Part shown: one piece after another, positions 46,090 through 57,310 of the stretch
How positions within the stretch are numbered: position 1 is the stretch's first letter
How the letters are laid out: every line of letters starts with the position of its first letter
Assembly: GCA_936432065.2 (NCBI GenBank)
Contig: OW386289.2
Span: 35,483,903 to 35,547,902, forward strand
Length of the DNA: 64,000 nt
Reading direction: 5' to 3'
Origin: Rutpela maculata
Taxonomy: Eukaryota; Arthropoda; Insecta; Coleoptera; Cerambycidae
Program-made: the position numbers and the translations under genes
The notes under the pieces: generated by a model
The model's database searches: none
Told to the model about the DNA's origin: nothing
What the model saw: only the letters and a program-made list of their open reading frames with translations

Positions 46090-46765
46090 TCATTCAACTA
46101 AAGCCATCAGTGATTCCATATTTTTTATGGCATGCTTCTGGTTATCGTGAAATACGTAAATCCTTCCCCCTTGTGTCCATACATTTTTGGTTCCAAATTG
46201 CTCAACTGCACCGGATACAATTTCTTTACGTATTTTAGTTAGATCTTCTCGTATTGTAATCTTGGTTCCTTTTAGATGTCGTTTTTTACTGAAAATATCA
46301 TTTCTTACCGTGTTGGATACAAATTTTATCATGATGGGCCTTTCTTTATTTTCCGTTTTTGTTCCTGTTCGATGGCAGGTCTCTATATCGCTTTTATTTA
46401 ATACTATTTTTAGTTTTTCTTGAAATAATTTAAATAGCACGTCGTACGTTGTTTCACCTGTCCTCTCCTGTACACCAAAAATTCTTAGATTATTTCTTCT
46501 GCTATGTTGTTCATTGTTATCCTTTTCAATTTTAATCTCTTCTATTTCTGTCTGGAGGTCAGTTATTTTGTTTTCCAAAACTTATTTTGTTATCTTGGGC
46601 CTCAATCTTTTCTTGAAATTTACTTGATACTTTAAATGTTATCTTTTCTATTAAGTTTTCCATCCATTCATCGTTGAACTTTTCTAAAATTTTGTCTGTT
46701 ATTTTTTCTGTTATACCAATCTCTGGATTATCCTGTTGTTGCCTTGTTACTTTCTTGGTAGCCAT
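46090..46765 (-). pseudogene. LINE ORF1: coiled-coil RNA-binding protein, one frameshift
   Basis: ATG at 46765 (MATKKVTRQQ) leads into a charged helical region, then the frame shifts by one base near 46580 (one extra base by AAGTTTTGG). The second frame continues with a coiled-coil-like stretch (DLQTEIEEIKIEKD) and RRNNLRIFGVQE, a strand typical of the RRM-like core of L1/R1-type ORF1 proteins, and ends near VFHDNQKHAIKNMESL. It is expected to coat element RNA. It lies 220 bases upstream of ORF2. Confidence 0.7.
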
Positions 46766-46790
46766 AATTACGATTTAAGATTTAATACAA

Positions 46791-47119
46791 GGCTAAAATA
46801 ATCGACTTATGTTTTACTTTAGCAAATAAATTTCTAACTAGTAGCACAGCTGTTTATACGTCTACTCTCTTCGCACGCTCGACATCGATTACTTGTACTG
46901 TAATTTATTTGAACTGAAATTATATGTGGAAAGGTAAGCAATGTCTTCAATAACCCCCCCCTAAGAAGCGAGATAAACTGTCAATGACCCATACTATATT
47001 TTATCACTGAATATACACGTAAGTTTTACTAAGCCCGAAGTCGGGCCGCGTAAGTCGGTCACGGGCTTCCTATCAACTGGAAAACATACAATTTCGGGCT
47101 TCCTAATGCCGGTGAATAC

Positions 47120-47161
<42 letters not shown>

Positions 47162-47248
47162 TAGGAGATGTTAGTGCGGCCCAAAGCTTTATGGCAAACA
47201 GGAAAAAATCGTGGGTAAGACCGCAAAGAATATATATATATATATATA
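46791..47248. other. LINE upstream flank and GGGCTTCC motif cluster
   Basis: Contains the region 5' of LINE ORF1, then TAAGCCCG (47030) and CGGGCTTCC (47062, 47094), inverse to the 39.7-kb cluster, then two (TA)n tracts. No gene. Confidence 0.4.
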
Positions 47249-49095
47249 CAGTGTGTCCCAGCATAGATGTAACGAGGGGTGTAATGGACCAAAAATTTTG
47301 GAATGGTATTTGGGGATTGAGTCCTGCTTGTTGTAAAACTAAAGTTATTTTATTTTGAACTATTCAATTAAAACTGCATAAAAATTATTTTTTGTGAATT
47401 AATATTTAAAGTTATGTAGAAGCTAAAAGTAGGCTAAGCAGTGGATACACATTTATCATTTATTATTGACATATCTGTCAAACGTAGTCAATATTATCCT
47501 TAATTTCTGTTTCAAATTAATGAACCAAGCATAAAAAATTAAGTGAAAATGGTACTCACAGTGCGTGAAAAAATTTATATTGTGCAATGCTACGGAATTG
47601 GGGGTGAAAACTCGCTAAGAGAAGTGGTAAGCCAATTTAATTTGAAATTTCCAAACACTGCTTTGTCACGTACTCAGGCTATGAGAATAATTAAAAAGTT
47701 TCTGGCTACTGGTAGTATTCTTAACATGAAAAGAAAAATAAAAGCATATGATGAAGACAATGTTGAGGCTATTATAGCTCATGCCTCTGTTATAGAAAAT
47801 CCTAGGATGCCACTAAGAGAGAGATCAGCTCTTATTAATATTAGCAAGTCTGAACTCCAAAGAATTTACAAGGCAAAGAATAAAATTAGGGCATATAAAG
47901 CAAATTATAAACATATGCTTGAAGAGGGAGATGACGGCCGTAGGTTGGATTTTTGTTTGACCATTGGAGAAAAAATCATGGAGAGATTTTTTCATCATTT
48001 CATAATTTTCTCAGATGAATCCACATTCACAACCAATGGTGTTGTTTCATCTCAGAATTGTCGGTTTTGGGCTTCTGAAAATCCAAATTTTAGAATTCAT
48101 TGTAGAAGACAATATTATAAAAAAGTGAATGTGTGGTGTGCCGTTTCTTATCATGTTGGAATTATTGGACCTTATTTCATTGAGGGAAGGTTAAACCAGC
48201 ACACTTATTTACAGCTTCTTGAAAGATTTTCTGAAGAACATTTAAATATTTTAAGAGATATGCCTTTAGTTCATTTTCAACATGTATGATGGTTGCCCTG
48301 GCCACTCCACAGAAATGGTTAATCGGTGGTTGAATTTAAATTTTGGAGAAAATTGGATTGCCAGGAATGGACCAATCAAGTGGCCGGCGAGATCCCCAGA
48401 CCTATCAATATCAATATTGGATTTCTTTTTATGGGGTCGCCTCATGCAGTTGGTTTACGCTGAACCACTTCCTAACGATGTAGCAGTATTGAAGCAGAGA
48501 ATTATAAATGCCGTAAACTCCATACCGTTAGATCATATTCGAAACAGTTTTAAGGACTTCAGGCGAAGGATCGAAATGTGTGTGGATGTGGGTCGAATAA
48601 TAAAAAGATTGTAAACATTGTTTTGTATTGGTCAATAATTAATTTGTTTGTGAATCTGTTATGTTTTTGACATTTATTACTTGTTATAATTTTTTAACCT
48701 CATTAATCTTCTGTTAGTAATTGTTTCTTGTTTTACAATTAGTTCGATTAACATTATACCTTCTTACTTCTCGTATATTCAATTTTTTATTTACCAATAG
48801 CCTACTTTTTTAAATGATTAACATTTGCTCCTACACAACTTTAAATATGAATTCAACTCTTAATTCACAAAAAATGGCAAGTTTCAAAAAAATAATTTTA
48901 TGTTCCTGAAATTTGGTATAGAGGTATAAAATTGCATTCTAAATAACTTTTTTCATATTTTGAAAAATAAAGGTACTTTATTAGTGGTGATTTTTACAAC
49001 TTTGCTTATAAAACACCCTGTAGAACACCAAATCAAGTCATTTTTGGTATACTTTAGTTTTACAACAAGCAGGACTCAATCCTTCAAAATTTTTT
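47249..49095 (+). mobile_element. DD41D mariner relative, right terminus eroded
   Basis: The left end CAGTGTGTCCCAGC follows TA at 47247-47248. GGATTGAGTCCTGCTTGTTG (about 47318) is inverted at about 49060-49080, showing long inverted repeats. The outermost right ~65 bases are not recognisable, so the right edge is approximate. It encloses a broken transposase. Confidence 0.75.
47549..48614 (+). pseudogene. Tc1/mariner-type transposase, DD41D, one frameshift
   Basis: ATG at 47549 (MVLTVREKIYIVQCYGIGGE) opens a helix-turn-helix N-terminal region (SRTQAMRIIKKFLATGS). The catalytic core shows FSDEST (first Asp), the HFQHDGCPGHS block (second Asp), and RSPDLS...LDFFLWG (third Asp). The frame breaks exactly inside the second Asp motif, where a 4-base tandem duplication (ATGT) at about 48281-48288 shifts the reading frame. 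A 6-base in-frame duplication adds two residues in the SPDLS block. Discounting those two, 41 residues separate the second and third Asp, the spacing of the rosa-type DD41D group. About 355 residues in all. It would have cut and joined element ends at TA sites; it is now inactive. Confidence 0.85.
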
Positions 49096-49466
49096 TCTAT
49101 AACGGGTTTTTTTTTCCTAATTTGAGAGGACTATATGACTCACCTTATTCAAATGAGAAAGTCCACGAAATATGAAAAAAACAAAATTTTAAGGGCATAT
49201 TTATGACAGCTCTGATAAAGGTATAAAAAGTTTTATACCTTGTGCCAAGATATAAAAAAAATCTGAAGTTTTAAATACTGACATACAACACAATTACAGC
49301 GAACTAGACAAAAACAACAAGATTTGAAAAAGGGTCTGTATTATTCTGGGATAAACATTTATAATAAACTTTCTGATGTCATAAGAAATTCATATACATT
49401 GTACAAATTTAAATATTCGCAAAAAAATATCGAAAAACTCATGCGTTTGTAACTGACGATGCCGAT
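49096..49466. other. Unassigned stretch between two elements
   Basis: No feature is recognised; it may include the eroded end of the mariner relative. Confidence 0.3.
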
Positions 49467-50231
49467 TAGGGTTTGCAATAACGGTTAACCGATTAACTAA
49501 ATAAAAAACATCATAATTACCGGTTATTTCGGTAAATTCTGAACTTACGATATGTTACGTATTCAACGTTTCTATTTATGTAAAGTAAAACCCAAACACC
49601 AAGCCCCAAGAAATATAAGTAAGAGAGACATTGACAATATCTTGCGACAGAAAATTAAATATTTCACTGCCGCAAATATCTGTGGAAAACATTTAGAAGT
49701 ATGTTATTACCAATTCTTATTAACTTATCGATCTACCAGTATCGATTGAGGAAGGGCATCTTCAGCTGGTGATATTCTATGCACAAATATCAGACAACTA
49801 ACAGATACAGCTTTGAAAAACTAACCCTTTTAACGGGTTATTATTTTAAAAATTATTGTATTTTTAGATTAGGTATTCAGTAAATGCCCTGTTTGAGTTT
49901 ATGTTTATAATTTTTGTTATTTAAGTTGATATTTTTGTTATTTACAGAATATTTATTTAATTTAATGTATTTCATTTATATATTTTTTATTATTTATATA
50001 TTATCCTCTTGATAAAAAACCTTTTGTTTTTTCTTTATATTAATTATACATATATAAAAGCGTTTTTTGTTAAATTTAGATAATTTTGTACATGGAAAAA
50101 AAACAGTTTCCATTTTCGACACCCTAATCATTCATTCTAAAAATTACTTGCAAATACCGGTTTACCGGTTATTTACATTTTTATTTACCGATTAACCGGT
50201 TACTAAAATTTCCGGTAAATTGCAAATCCTA
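49467..50231. mobile_element. hAT element fragment with 8-bp duplication
   Basis: The ends are TAGGGTTTGCAAT at 49467 and ATTTGCAGG-type inverse TTGCAAATCCTA ending 50231. The flanks ATGCCGAT (49459-49466) and TTGCCGAT (50232-50239) differ by one base, so they are an aged 8-bp duplication. The subterminal regions hold several GGTTAACCG and ACCGGTTA motifs. A 65-codon frame at 49552-49749 may be a remnant but shows no recognised domain. Confidence 0.7.
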
Positions 50232-50510
50232 TTGCCGATTCTGTTGTCAGTCCAATTGAAAAATAAAAATCATTCTATTCTATGCAGTCGGCAACCAGCG
50301 CCAGCAATCTAATCACGCTGAAATGATCCATACTGAGCAACGAAGTGTCGCCATAAATTATACCAGACGCCCATTTTACGAACTACAGCAAGATTTATTT
50401 TGGAAGAGTTGGCAGACATGGCACGGACCTGTACATATAGAAATGTCTGAATTGACCTTAATTGTCTGACGTTTTGTTACCGCTGCGAAATTTGCTATTA
50501 TGCAAAACAT

Positions 50511-50576
50511 AAGAAATGCTGTGTGCTCTTTTGCGGCAGTAAAAGGAGTAAACACGCAGAATTTCATAGTTTTCCA
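50511..50576 (+). pseudogene. Possible THAP-type zinc-finger exon fragment
   Basis: The plus frame reads KKCCVLFCGSKRSKHAEFHS then FP, ending at a GTAAAT that could be a splice donor. The spacing C-x3-C followed by a FHSFP-like block fits the N-terminus of THAP fingers, but there is no in-frame ATG and the second Cys/His pair is not seen. It could be a relic or chance. Confidence 0.25.
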
Positions 50577-50625
50577 GTAAATGTTATAGTTGTGTCAAAA
50601 CGGATTGAAGGATCAGGTAGGTACA

Positions 50626-50737
50626 GTAGAGCCTCGATAATCCGGACACTCTCTAACTCGGACACTCCAGTCATTCGGATCCTTCTATTCACCGGATACT
50701 TTAAAAATTTTACCTCTGCAGTCCGGACAAAGACGAA
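50626..50737 (+). mobile_element. Tigger/pogo-like left terminus
   Basis: CAGTAGAGCCTCGATAATCC followed by GGACACTCTCTAACTCGGAC matches the general form of Tigger/pogo terminal repeats (CAGTAGA-CTCG-TTATCCG). A Helentron-like element interrupts it at about 50738. CTAGTCCGGAAG near 51276 may be its continuation. The right terminus was not found. Confidence 0.5.
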
Positions 50738-51222
50738 AGACAAAAAAACTGTTTGTCGCGTCGGTCTGTCTGTTGGTCTTGTAACTTTTGGGTGATCACG
50801 ATTACTCTGGAACCGTTTAAGATATTGACTTAAAATATGGCACACATATGTATTTTAACGAGATCTAGAACTAGATTATATTTTGATCTATTCCGTTGAA
50901 GAGTTGAGGAAATTGGTATTTAGTAAATATAAGAGAAGCATTAGCCATCCCTATTACCACCATTATTAAAGGGGGTGAAAAATATTGTGATGTAGTGTGT
51001 ACAGGAACCAAAGTCAGGAATTTTTTTCACTTCATTCACCACCACCGATGTGGCATATAATTTTATGGGTTCTTGGGGTACACGATTTCAAATATTATAC
51101 TATTAAAGTTATAATTAATTATTTCCACATAGTGAAGTGCAAATGTAGTATTTTCTTTGTAAGAGACTTGGATAGGAAGTCTGAATGTGGAAGTAGTGAT
51201 TCCTTAGGCAGCGGTTTTTTTT
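50738..51222 (+). mobile_element. Helentron/DINE-1-like element, 5' truncated
   Basis: It begins within the microsatellite (GTCGCGTCGGTCTGTCTGTT), continues through the family body and ends with GAATGTGGAAGTAGTGATTC, CTTAGGCAGCGG and a T run. Confidence 0.65.
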
Positions 51223-52566
51223 AGTTGCTATGACAAGTAAAAAAAAATTGTATATGTAAAAAAAATGCACCTCCACTAGTCCGGAAGATTTTTCTTCGCA
51301 CTTCGTAATAAACAAATTTTAGCTAAAAACTTTCTTCAATAGAAGTGTAGTATTCATTTACTTACAAGAATATCTTTTTTTCAGTTTAATAACGCCAGCT
51401 GTTTGGCTAAAAACTGCTTTTTCCTAGTCCAGACTTTTAATACAGTGCTTTTTAATAGATTGTGCCACCTACAGCAGCATCTGCATCATGTAACCAACAT
51501 AACCTTAAATTTTAAGTTTTTCAAGTTACAAAGAAATCAATAGAGGAGTGAATTCTAAGCAATAAATGTTCTATGAAATTTTTTCAATGAGTCAATACTT
51601 TTTGATTTATTCTTGATTGAAAATATTGATTTTTCATCCAAAAAATGCATGTTTTAGAACAATTTTTCACTAATAACTCGAAAACTTTACGATTTACCAA
51701 AAAAATTATCATAAGCAAAAATGAAGCTTATAAAATTAAAAATCGATTGTTTTTTTTTTTTATATATCTGTAGATGCAATACGAACCGAGTTATGGCTCG
51801 TTGAAGGTGACTTTTTGTTCCCCGAAAACTGAATTCAATCCTTTCAACGTTAAATAACGGAAAAACGGAAAATTTTTGGAGGAAAACATATTTAAATGTA
51901 CTTGAAAAGATTTTTGAAATGAACTTTGGTAAAAGTTGTAAGCATAAAAACTAACGGAGTTATGATGAAAATAAAATGGTTGTCTCTTGGTTAGTTACTT
52001 TGAACGTAATAATTTCCATCCCTGTGGTAAAAGCACGCATCGGCACTATGTAACTTTTGTTCCTTGAGCCATTCGCTAATTACTGTCCAAATCGGGAAAG
52101 AAAACATAAAAAAATAGAATTTTGCTGTAAAAGTTGTTATTATTGTTTAAACAATATAAATAATTATCAACTCCGACTATGAGAAACATTTTTTAACTTA
52201 AATTTTCAATAAAAACAACTCTGTTTTATAAATATCGTGAAAAAGAAATGTTTTAAATATTTTTTTTTTGTAAATATTGTTATTATTGTTTAAACAATAT
52301 AAATAATTATTTGCGCCACTTGGGATGCTTCTGATTTTGAATGATATTAAAAAGACACATTTTAAAAAAAGATTTATCAAAATCGGAGCCTGTTGCTGAG
52401 AATTAAGAGGTTTTGACGATTTTTAACTCGACTGTAATACCATGTGTATAATTTGTAAATTGAAAAGAATTTTAACAATCTTTAACTAAAAAATAATAAT
52501 ATAGCTTAAGGGCTCTTAGTACATAATATTTCAGTATCTCTGCAGGCTCTCATCTCAACATGTTGT
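51223..52566. other. Unassigned AT-rich stretch
   Basis: No gene or terminal repeats are recognised. AATAACTCGAAAAC near 51672 resembles the TATCTCGAAAA motif of the foldback families. ATTATTGTTTAAACAATATA occurs at about 52138 and 52275 as a short direct repeat. Confidence 0.35.
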
Positions 52567-54560
52567 TTAGAGAAGGTGCTCAAAATGTCCATCACGGGCC
52601 TCAATACAGTCTGCAGTCTCATAAAATTGAATTAGGCACTTGTCAACATATGGGGCAAGTTTTTCACTCCATCGCACAGTGTGGAATTTTCGTAATCTAG
52701 GCGGACAAAATACCATTTTGGCAAGTGTATGATATTTTAATAAACATCTTAATTTCTGAAAGTAAAATGGTCAAACTTCATAAGCATATATATATTTTTT
52801 TATCAGTGACATTCAAAACATCCAAACAAGTGTCGTAAACTGTCGTGTTTCCTTGTTCACGCGTTACCAAGTAGGGATAAACTGAATTGACACGCTTCAA
52901 CTTTTCAGTTAAGTACAAGTGTTCCTGTGGTTTACATATGTTTTAGTGACAATATTATTTTAATGGTATTTGAAGGTAAGTGGCCATATATTTTTTTTTT
53001 TGAAAAATTATTCTACAAGACTAAAAAAGAAGATAAAAGTTTGAGCTTGAGATAACATGGAAAAATTATATTTTATAAATAAATAACTAAACTTTTAACT
53101 CATACCTCCGCAGACTACTTCAAAAAAAAGGTTAGTTTGTGTACTTCTAATATCAGAAAGAAAAAGTTGCGCGAGCTTGCGCTCTTACTAGTTTTTTTCT
53201 TAATTTCAGAATGAGTCGAAATTTCTCGGAGGTCAATTTTTGAAATATGTGTCTCCAATCCCAGGCAAAGAAAGTCAGCCATAATGTCTTATATTTTACA
53301 AAAGTTAGGTAACCACTCATTCCCAAATAGTATTCTGAGCAGCATTCGCAAGTCAGAAAACCTTGTTTGCAGCATAATAGGGCAAAGATGGGGAAGTCGG
53401 ATAGACATCAAGGAGTGATTTTTAAAACATAATGGTTCTTGGCTTGATGGTTGTTATCTGACATTGTTTACCAAGCTATACCCTCTACTTCACGCGGTAG
53501 GCTCCAAAAAGATTTGAAGAGTCCAGCTACAAAAGTAAGAAATGTAAAATTCTTCATCTCGTTAATTCTGCTTCCCACTAAGAACTATCGCTTGTAAGTG
53601 TAATAAAATTGCATAAAGTAGTAGGTAAAAGGGATTCAGCGTCGATAGTTAAAGAACTCTCTGGTGCCCCAGCAAAGCAGGGCACATTAATAAAAAAAGG
53701 CCAAGGAAGCAATGTCAGGCAGAACCAAACTACCACCAAGCCCAGAACCATTATGTTTTAAAAATCGCTCTTGATGTCTATCCGACGAGCCCATCTTTGC
53801 CCTATCTTACTGCAAACAAGATCTACTGACTTACGAATGCTGCTCAGAATAATAATTTGCGAATGAGTAACTTCTGTAAAATATAAGACATTATGGCATC
53901 TGACTTGCTTTGCCTGAGATTGGAGACCCATATTTTAAAAATTGACCTCCAAGAAATTTCGACACTCATTCTGAAAATAAGGAAAAACTAGTGAGAGCGC
54001 AAGCTCGTGCAACTTTTTCTTTCTGATATTAGAATTACACAACCTAACCTCTTTTTTTGAATATAAGAAGTTGAGGGTAGTCTGCGGAGGTGTGAGTTAA
54101 AAGTTTAGTTATTTATTCATAAAATATAATTTTTCCATGTTATCTCAAGCTCAAACTTTTATCTTCTTTTTTAGTCTTATAGAATAATTTTTCAAAAAAA
54201 AAATAAATGGCCACTTACCTTCAAATACCATTAAAATAATATGGTCACTAAAACATATGTAAACCGCAGGGACACTTGTACTTAACTAAAAAGTTGAAGC
54301 GTGTCAATTCAGTTTATCCCTACTTGGTATAGCGTGAACAACACGACAGTTTACGACACTTGTGTGGATGTTTTGAATGTTGCTGATAAAAAAATATATA
54401 TATGCTTATGAAGTTTGATCATTTTACTTTCACAAATTAAGATGTTTATTCAAATATTATACACTTGCCAAAATGGTATTTTGTCCGCCTAAATTACGAA
54501 AATTCCACACTGTGCATCGGCAATATCTTGTCTTAAATCTTCTATATCCTCTCTTTCTGT
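52567..54560 (-). pseudogene. Transposase C-terminal relic (Tc1/mariner type), split by a foldback
   Basis: With the element 52675-54514 and one copy of its target duplication left out, the minus strand reads DIEDLRQDIADGVKNLPHML, then after a one-base shift CLIQFYETADCIEARDGHFE ending HLL and a stop at 52567. The closing block GHFEHLL is like the end of the 60.9-kb transposase (QFEHLLN). Only the last ~50 codons are identifiable. Confidence 0.6.
52675..54514. mobile_element. Foldback with CACAGTG ends and 5-bp CATCG duplication (Transib-like?)
   Basis: The ends are CACAGTGTGGAATTTTCGTA and its inverse ending CCACACTGTG. The 5-bp direct repeat CATCG flanks it (52670-52674, 54515-54519), and the coding frame of the host relic is continuous with one copy left out, which proves the boundaries. 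The arms run about 780 bases (to about 53450 and from about 53735) around a 285-bp spacer. It is non-coding. A 5-bp duplication with CAC...GTG ends suggests the Transib superfamily. Confidence 0.75.
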
Positions 54561-54757
54561 TGATTGGAAACTAACATATAAAAATGCTAACTTGGAGCAA
54601 GTACTTTTCTACAATTTGTGCAATATAGTTCTATTCTATCATATTGCAATTCCCTGAAATCACTAATCCTTCAGGAGGAACTGAACAAGACATTTATAAA
54701 AAAAGTTAACCTCCGTTGACTGTAATTTCACACCGTTTACATACCTATGCATATGCA
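54561..54757. other. Short unassigned stretch
   Basis: Nothing recognised. Confidence 0.3.
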
Positions 54758-55300
54758 CGATTCGCATAGATGTTTTATAATGGACTCATTTAATGAATTT
54801 TATTTAGTAATTGTTATTTCTTGTGGATAAAGTATTATTTAAAATTAGGCAATGTTGAAAATTTCAGATGAATCCGATATGTGGTTCTCGAAATATACGC
54901 TTCTAAAGAGCGCGGTGCGACCAACATCTTGACATCAGAGAATAGGAAACGAAACGGTCGCGCAACATCAAAGCTCATGCATTCCGCTTGAAATCGTCGA
55001 GTTTTTCTTTGTGCGACTATAGGTTGCTATTAAGTGACGTCACGGCCGAGATTCGACAAGGCGTGCGGACCATGTTTATAATTTTTTTTAGACGACTTAC
55101 AGGTCTCACAAAATTATAGATTTTTGCACAGGGTCTTAGAATTTAAGATCTTTACGATAATCAAATTTAAAAAAAAAGTGCTATGATTCACATAGATGTT
55201 TTATAATGGGCTCATTTAATGAATTTTATTTAGTAATTGTTATTTCTTGTGGATAAAGTATTATTTAAAATTAGGCAATGTTGAAAATTTCAGATGAATT
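54758..55300. repeat. Duplicated segment: direct repeat 115 bp, unit, direct repeat
   Basis: GCATAGATGTTTTATAATGG and the ~115 bases that follow occur at 54758-54872 and again at 55186-55300. Between them lies a ~313-bp unit (starting CCGATATGTGGTTCTCGAAA) that recurs without the direct repeats at 57782-58470. The unit is richer in GC than its surroundings. Function unknown. Confidence 0.65.
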
Positions 55301-56749
55301 GAAATACCCCATACCCCACTCGTATATTTATCTCTCTCTCTTTTGAGTGAGACAGAAAAATATACAAAGTTGGCCATTTATGTGATCGTCTAGATTTTTA
55401 AAGTTAGGACCCAAATTTACGTTGTGATTGTATTTTTGTTTAACCATAGATTCTTTTTATAAAGTTTGATATTACTTGTTTCTATTTACTGATCAAATTT
55501 ATTTATTAATTTTGGCAACACTCAGTTATTAGATGATTTTACCTTGGTACTGTTTTATTTGACTGTACTTTATTTAATACTGATTTCACTGTAATTACAA
55601 ATTGCATTTGTAATTGATTTATTTTGTCTAAAGAATTATATTCTTATTTAAAATCTCACTTATTCCTGAAAAGTAGAATATTGAAGGAAAACACAGAAAA
55701 CGTTTTAATACGTTTATTTTAGACAACTGTCATATTCATTTGAAACATTGTATTATATAATTATTGGGGCAATTGCCACAGTTTACATAAAAAGAAGGAA
55801 AGCATTCGTTGGGACAATTGTCACATTAATCCGTCGAATAATCAGATCAGCTATGCAAACAATAAAATAAATTGTTTACAATGACAATAGTCATTTTCCT
55901 GAAGTATTTATAATGGTCGTCGTCATACGTAAAATTTGACACAGCTCGGGAAATTTCCCAATCAAGATAATAATATGGTGATAAAAAGGCAATCAACAAA
56001 ATCTTATCAAATTGCCACGACAACTGTCGTTTCGAAGCGTAGTGTTGTTGTTGTGGCTAGTTACAATTGCACTTGGCCGAGACCAATTGGTCCCATTTCG
56101 TTGTATCGTTGTTATTTGTATCTAGATGAAGTGACAACCAACAAAATCTTGTGCTTGCCTTTCGAAAATCTTCGAAATTAAAACTGATAAAAAAAAAGAG
56201 CTGTGTTCAAATCTTATCATATGTAAATGATAATTTGATGAGGTATAAATGCAGAGATGGCAATTAAGAATTCTTAAATGCAAACGTTGAAGACTAATAA
56301 TTGCAAAATCTGCAATAGACCATTCGCGACTGTACTAAATATTATTTACATAGCTGAGCGGAGTATTAAACAACAATCGTTGTAATAACATTTTAAAAAC
56401 CCAACGAAACTTTCCATTAATTAAACTACTAAAATAGTTGCAAATCACAATTGTGAGTTAATTAATTTGCATACTGAAAATGCATACTTTTCAATAAATA
56501 AACTATTATCAAAGTACCACAATGAAAATCTAAACGCAAATTACTTTTGAGTTGACTTCGCAGATTATAGAGTCGTTAATTTTAATTAGGAGAAGAAAAA
56601 AAAACGATTAACGTTGTCATTAAGTTAAATTTAGTAAATTTATAAAAATAAAAATTCGAGTTTAATTTCATATTAAAGTTAATGGACAAACCAAAAATGA
56701 CAACGTCTCGCATATGATTAAATAATTTTTTATACTTATTGTTTGATAT
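55301..56749. other. Unassigned AT-rich stretch with a TATA-like site
   Basis: No gene is recognised. GGTATAAATGCAGAG at 56242-56256 resembles a core promoter and recurs inverted at 58498-58512. TTATCATATGTAAATGATAA at 56213-56232 is a short palindrome just upstream. Confidence 0.35.
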
Positions 56750-57310
56750 ACTGTGAGGTCTCCAGTTAAATCTCCCCCAGCTCCCATAGTAGCGTCGGCG
56801 TCGTGTGCGTCGCCCATCTTAAGAGCGAACTTGAAAGTACACAGTGCTAACGAAGTTAACTAACATTTGCCTTCTCCCACAGGACGGGCGAGTGACCCAC
56901 GGTAGGCACCTCACGGTCTAGCCAAGAGCAACCCCAGGGGGTTACACTCGGACAGACAATGAATTACCTACTCAAAGCACTCGTCGCTCTGTGCGGAGAT
57001 TGAAAAAGCCAGTAAACCTTTTGATTTCAACGGTCCCTGCTTCGTCGTTCAGCCTTCACAGATTCGTAAGAAAATCTGTATAACTACGGAATCATATAGG
57101 ATGATCCGCACTACGAAACTATCCACGGATAGCCCGCACTACGTACCATCTGACGATGGTCGCACTACGTACCACCTTTGGGGGTGGCCGCACAGCTGAA
57201 CTCAAACAAAAGCAGGTACCGGAGTAATTAATACTGTCAGCAAGTGTACTCTCGAAGAGCAGGTCAATAAAAGACAAATTTGTTTCCCCGGACCCTCGCT
57301 TATATACAGT
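56750..57310 (+). other. GC-richer block, possible solo LTR or leader region
   Basis: The block starts TGTGAGGTCTCCAG and contains a splice-acceptor-like TTGCCTTCTCCCACAG (56867-56882), the hairpin array, AATAAA at 57267 and a TATA-like CTTATATACAG at about 57298. Its base composition differs sharply from the flanks. There is no long frame. An LTR-type origin is one reading, but I find no flanking duplication or matching second copy. Confidence 0.3.
57058..57188. repeat. Array of five hairpins with conserved linker GCACTACG
   Basis: The stems are ACAGATT/AATCTGT (57058-57064, 57073-57079), GGAATCAT/ATGATCC (57088-57095, 57101-57107), CTATC/GATAG (57119-57123, 57128-57132), ACCATC/GATGGT (57145-57150, 57155-57160) and CCACC/GGTGG (57172-57176, 57183-57187). 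The linkers AACTACG, GCACTACG (57108), GCACTACG (57136) and GCACTACG (57162) stay the same while the stems change on both sides. Unit spacing is about 26-28 bases. This suggests a structured RNA or a cruciform array. Confidence 0.65.

Larger units (their letters stand above)
42610..46790 (-). mobile_element. Near-full-length LINE (Jockey/CR1 group) with ATT-repeat tail
   Basis: Minus-strand element with ORF1 (46765-46090), ORF2 (45867-42876) and a 3' UTR ending in an (AAT)n tract at 42615-42662, i.e. (ATT)n in element sense. Microsatellite-type 3' tails are usual in several LINE clades. The 5' end upstream of ORF1 is not defined. Each ORF carries a single frameshift but otherwise stays open, suggesting a fairly young copy. 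Confidence 0.85.

Noticed and set aside
50738..51222. Exon interpretation of frames overlapping the Helentron-like copy (50523-50845)
   Set aside because: The frames run across an element boundary and the microsatellite; only the short THAP-like piece before it is kept, at low confidence.
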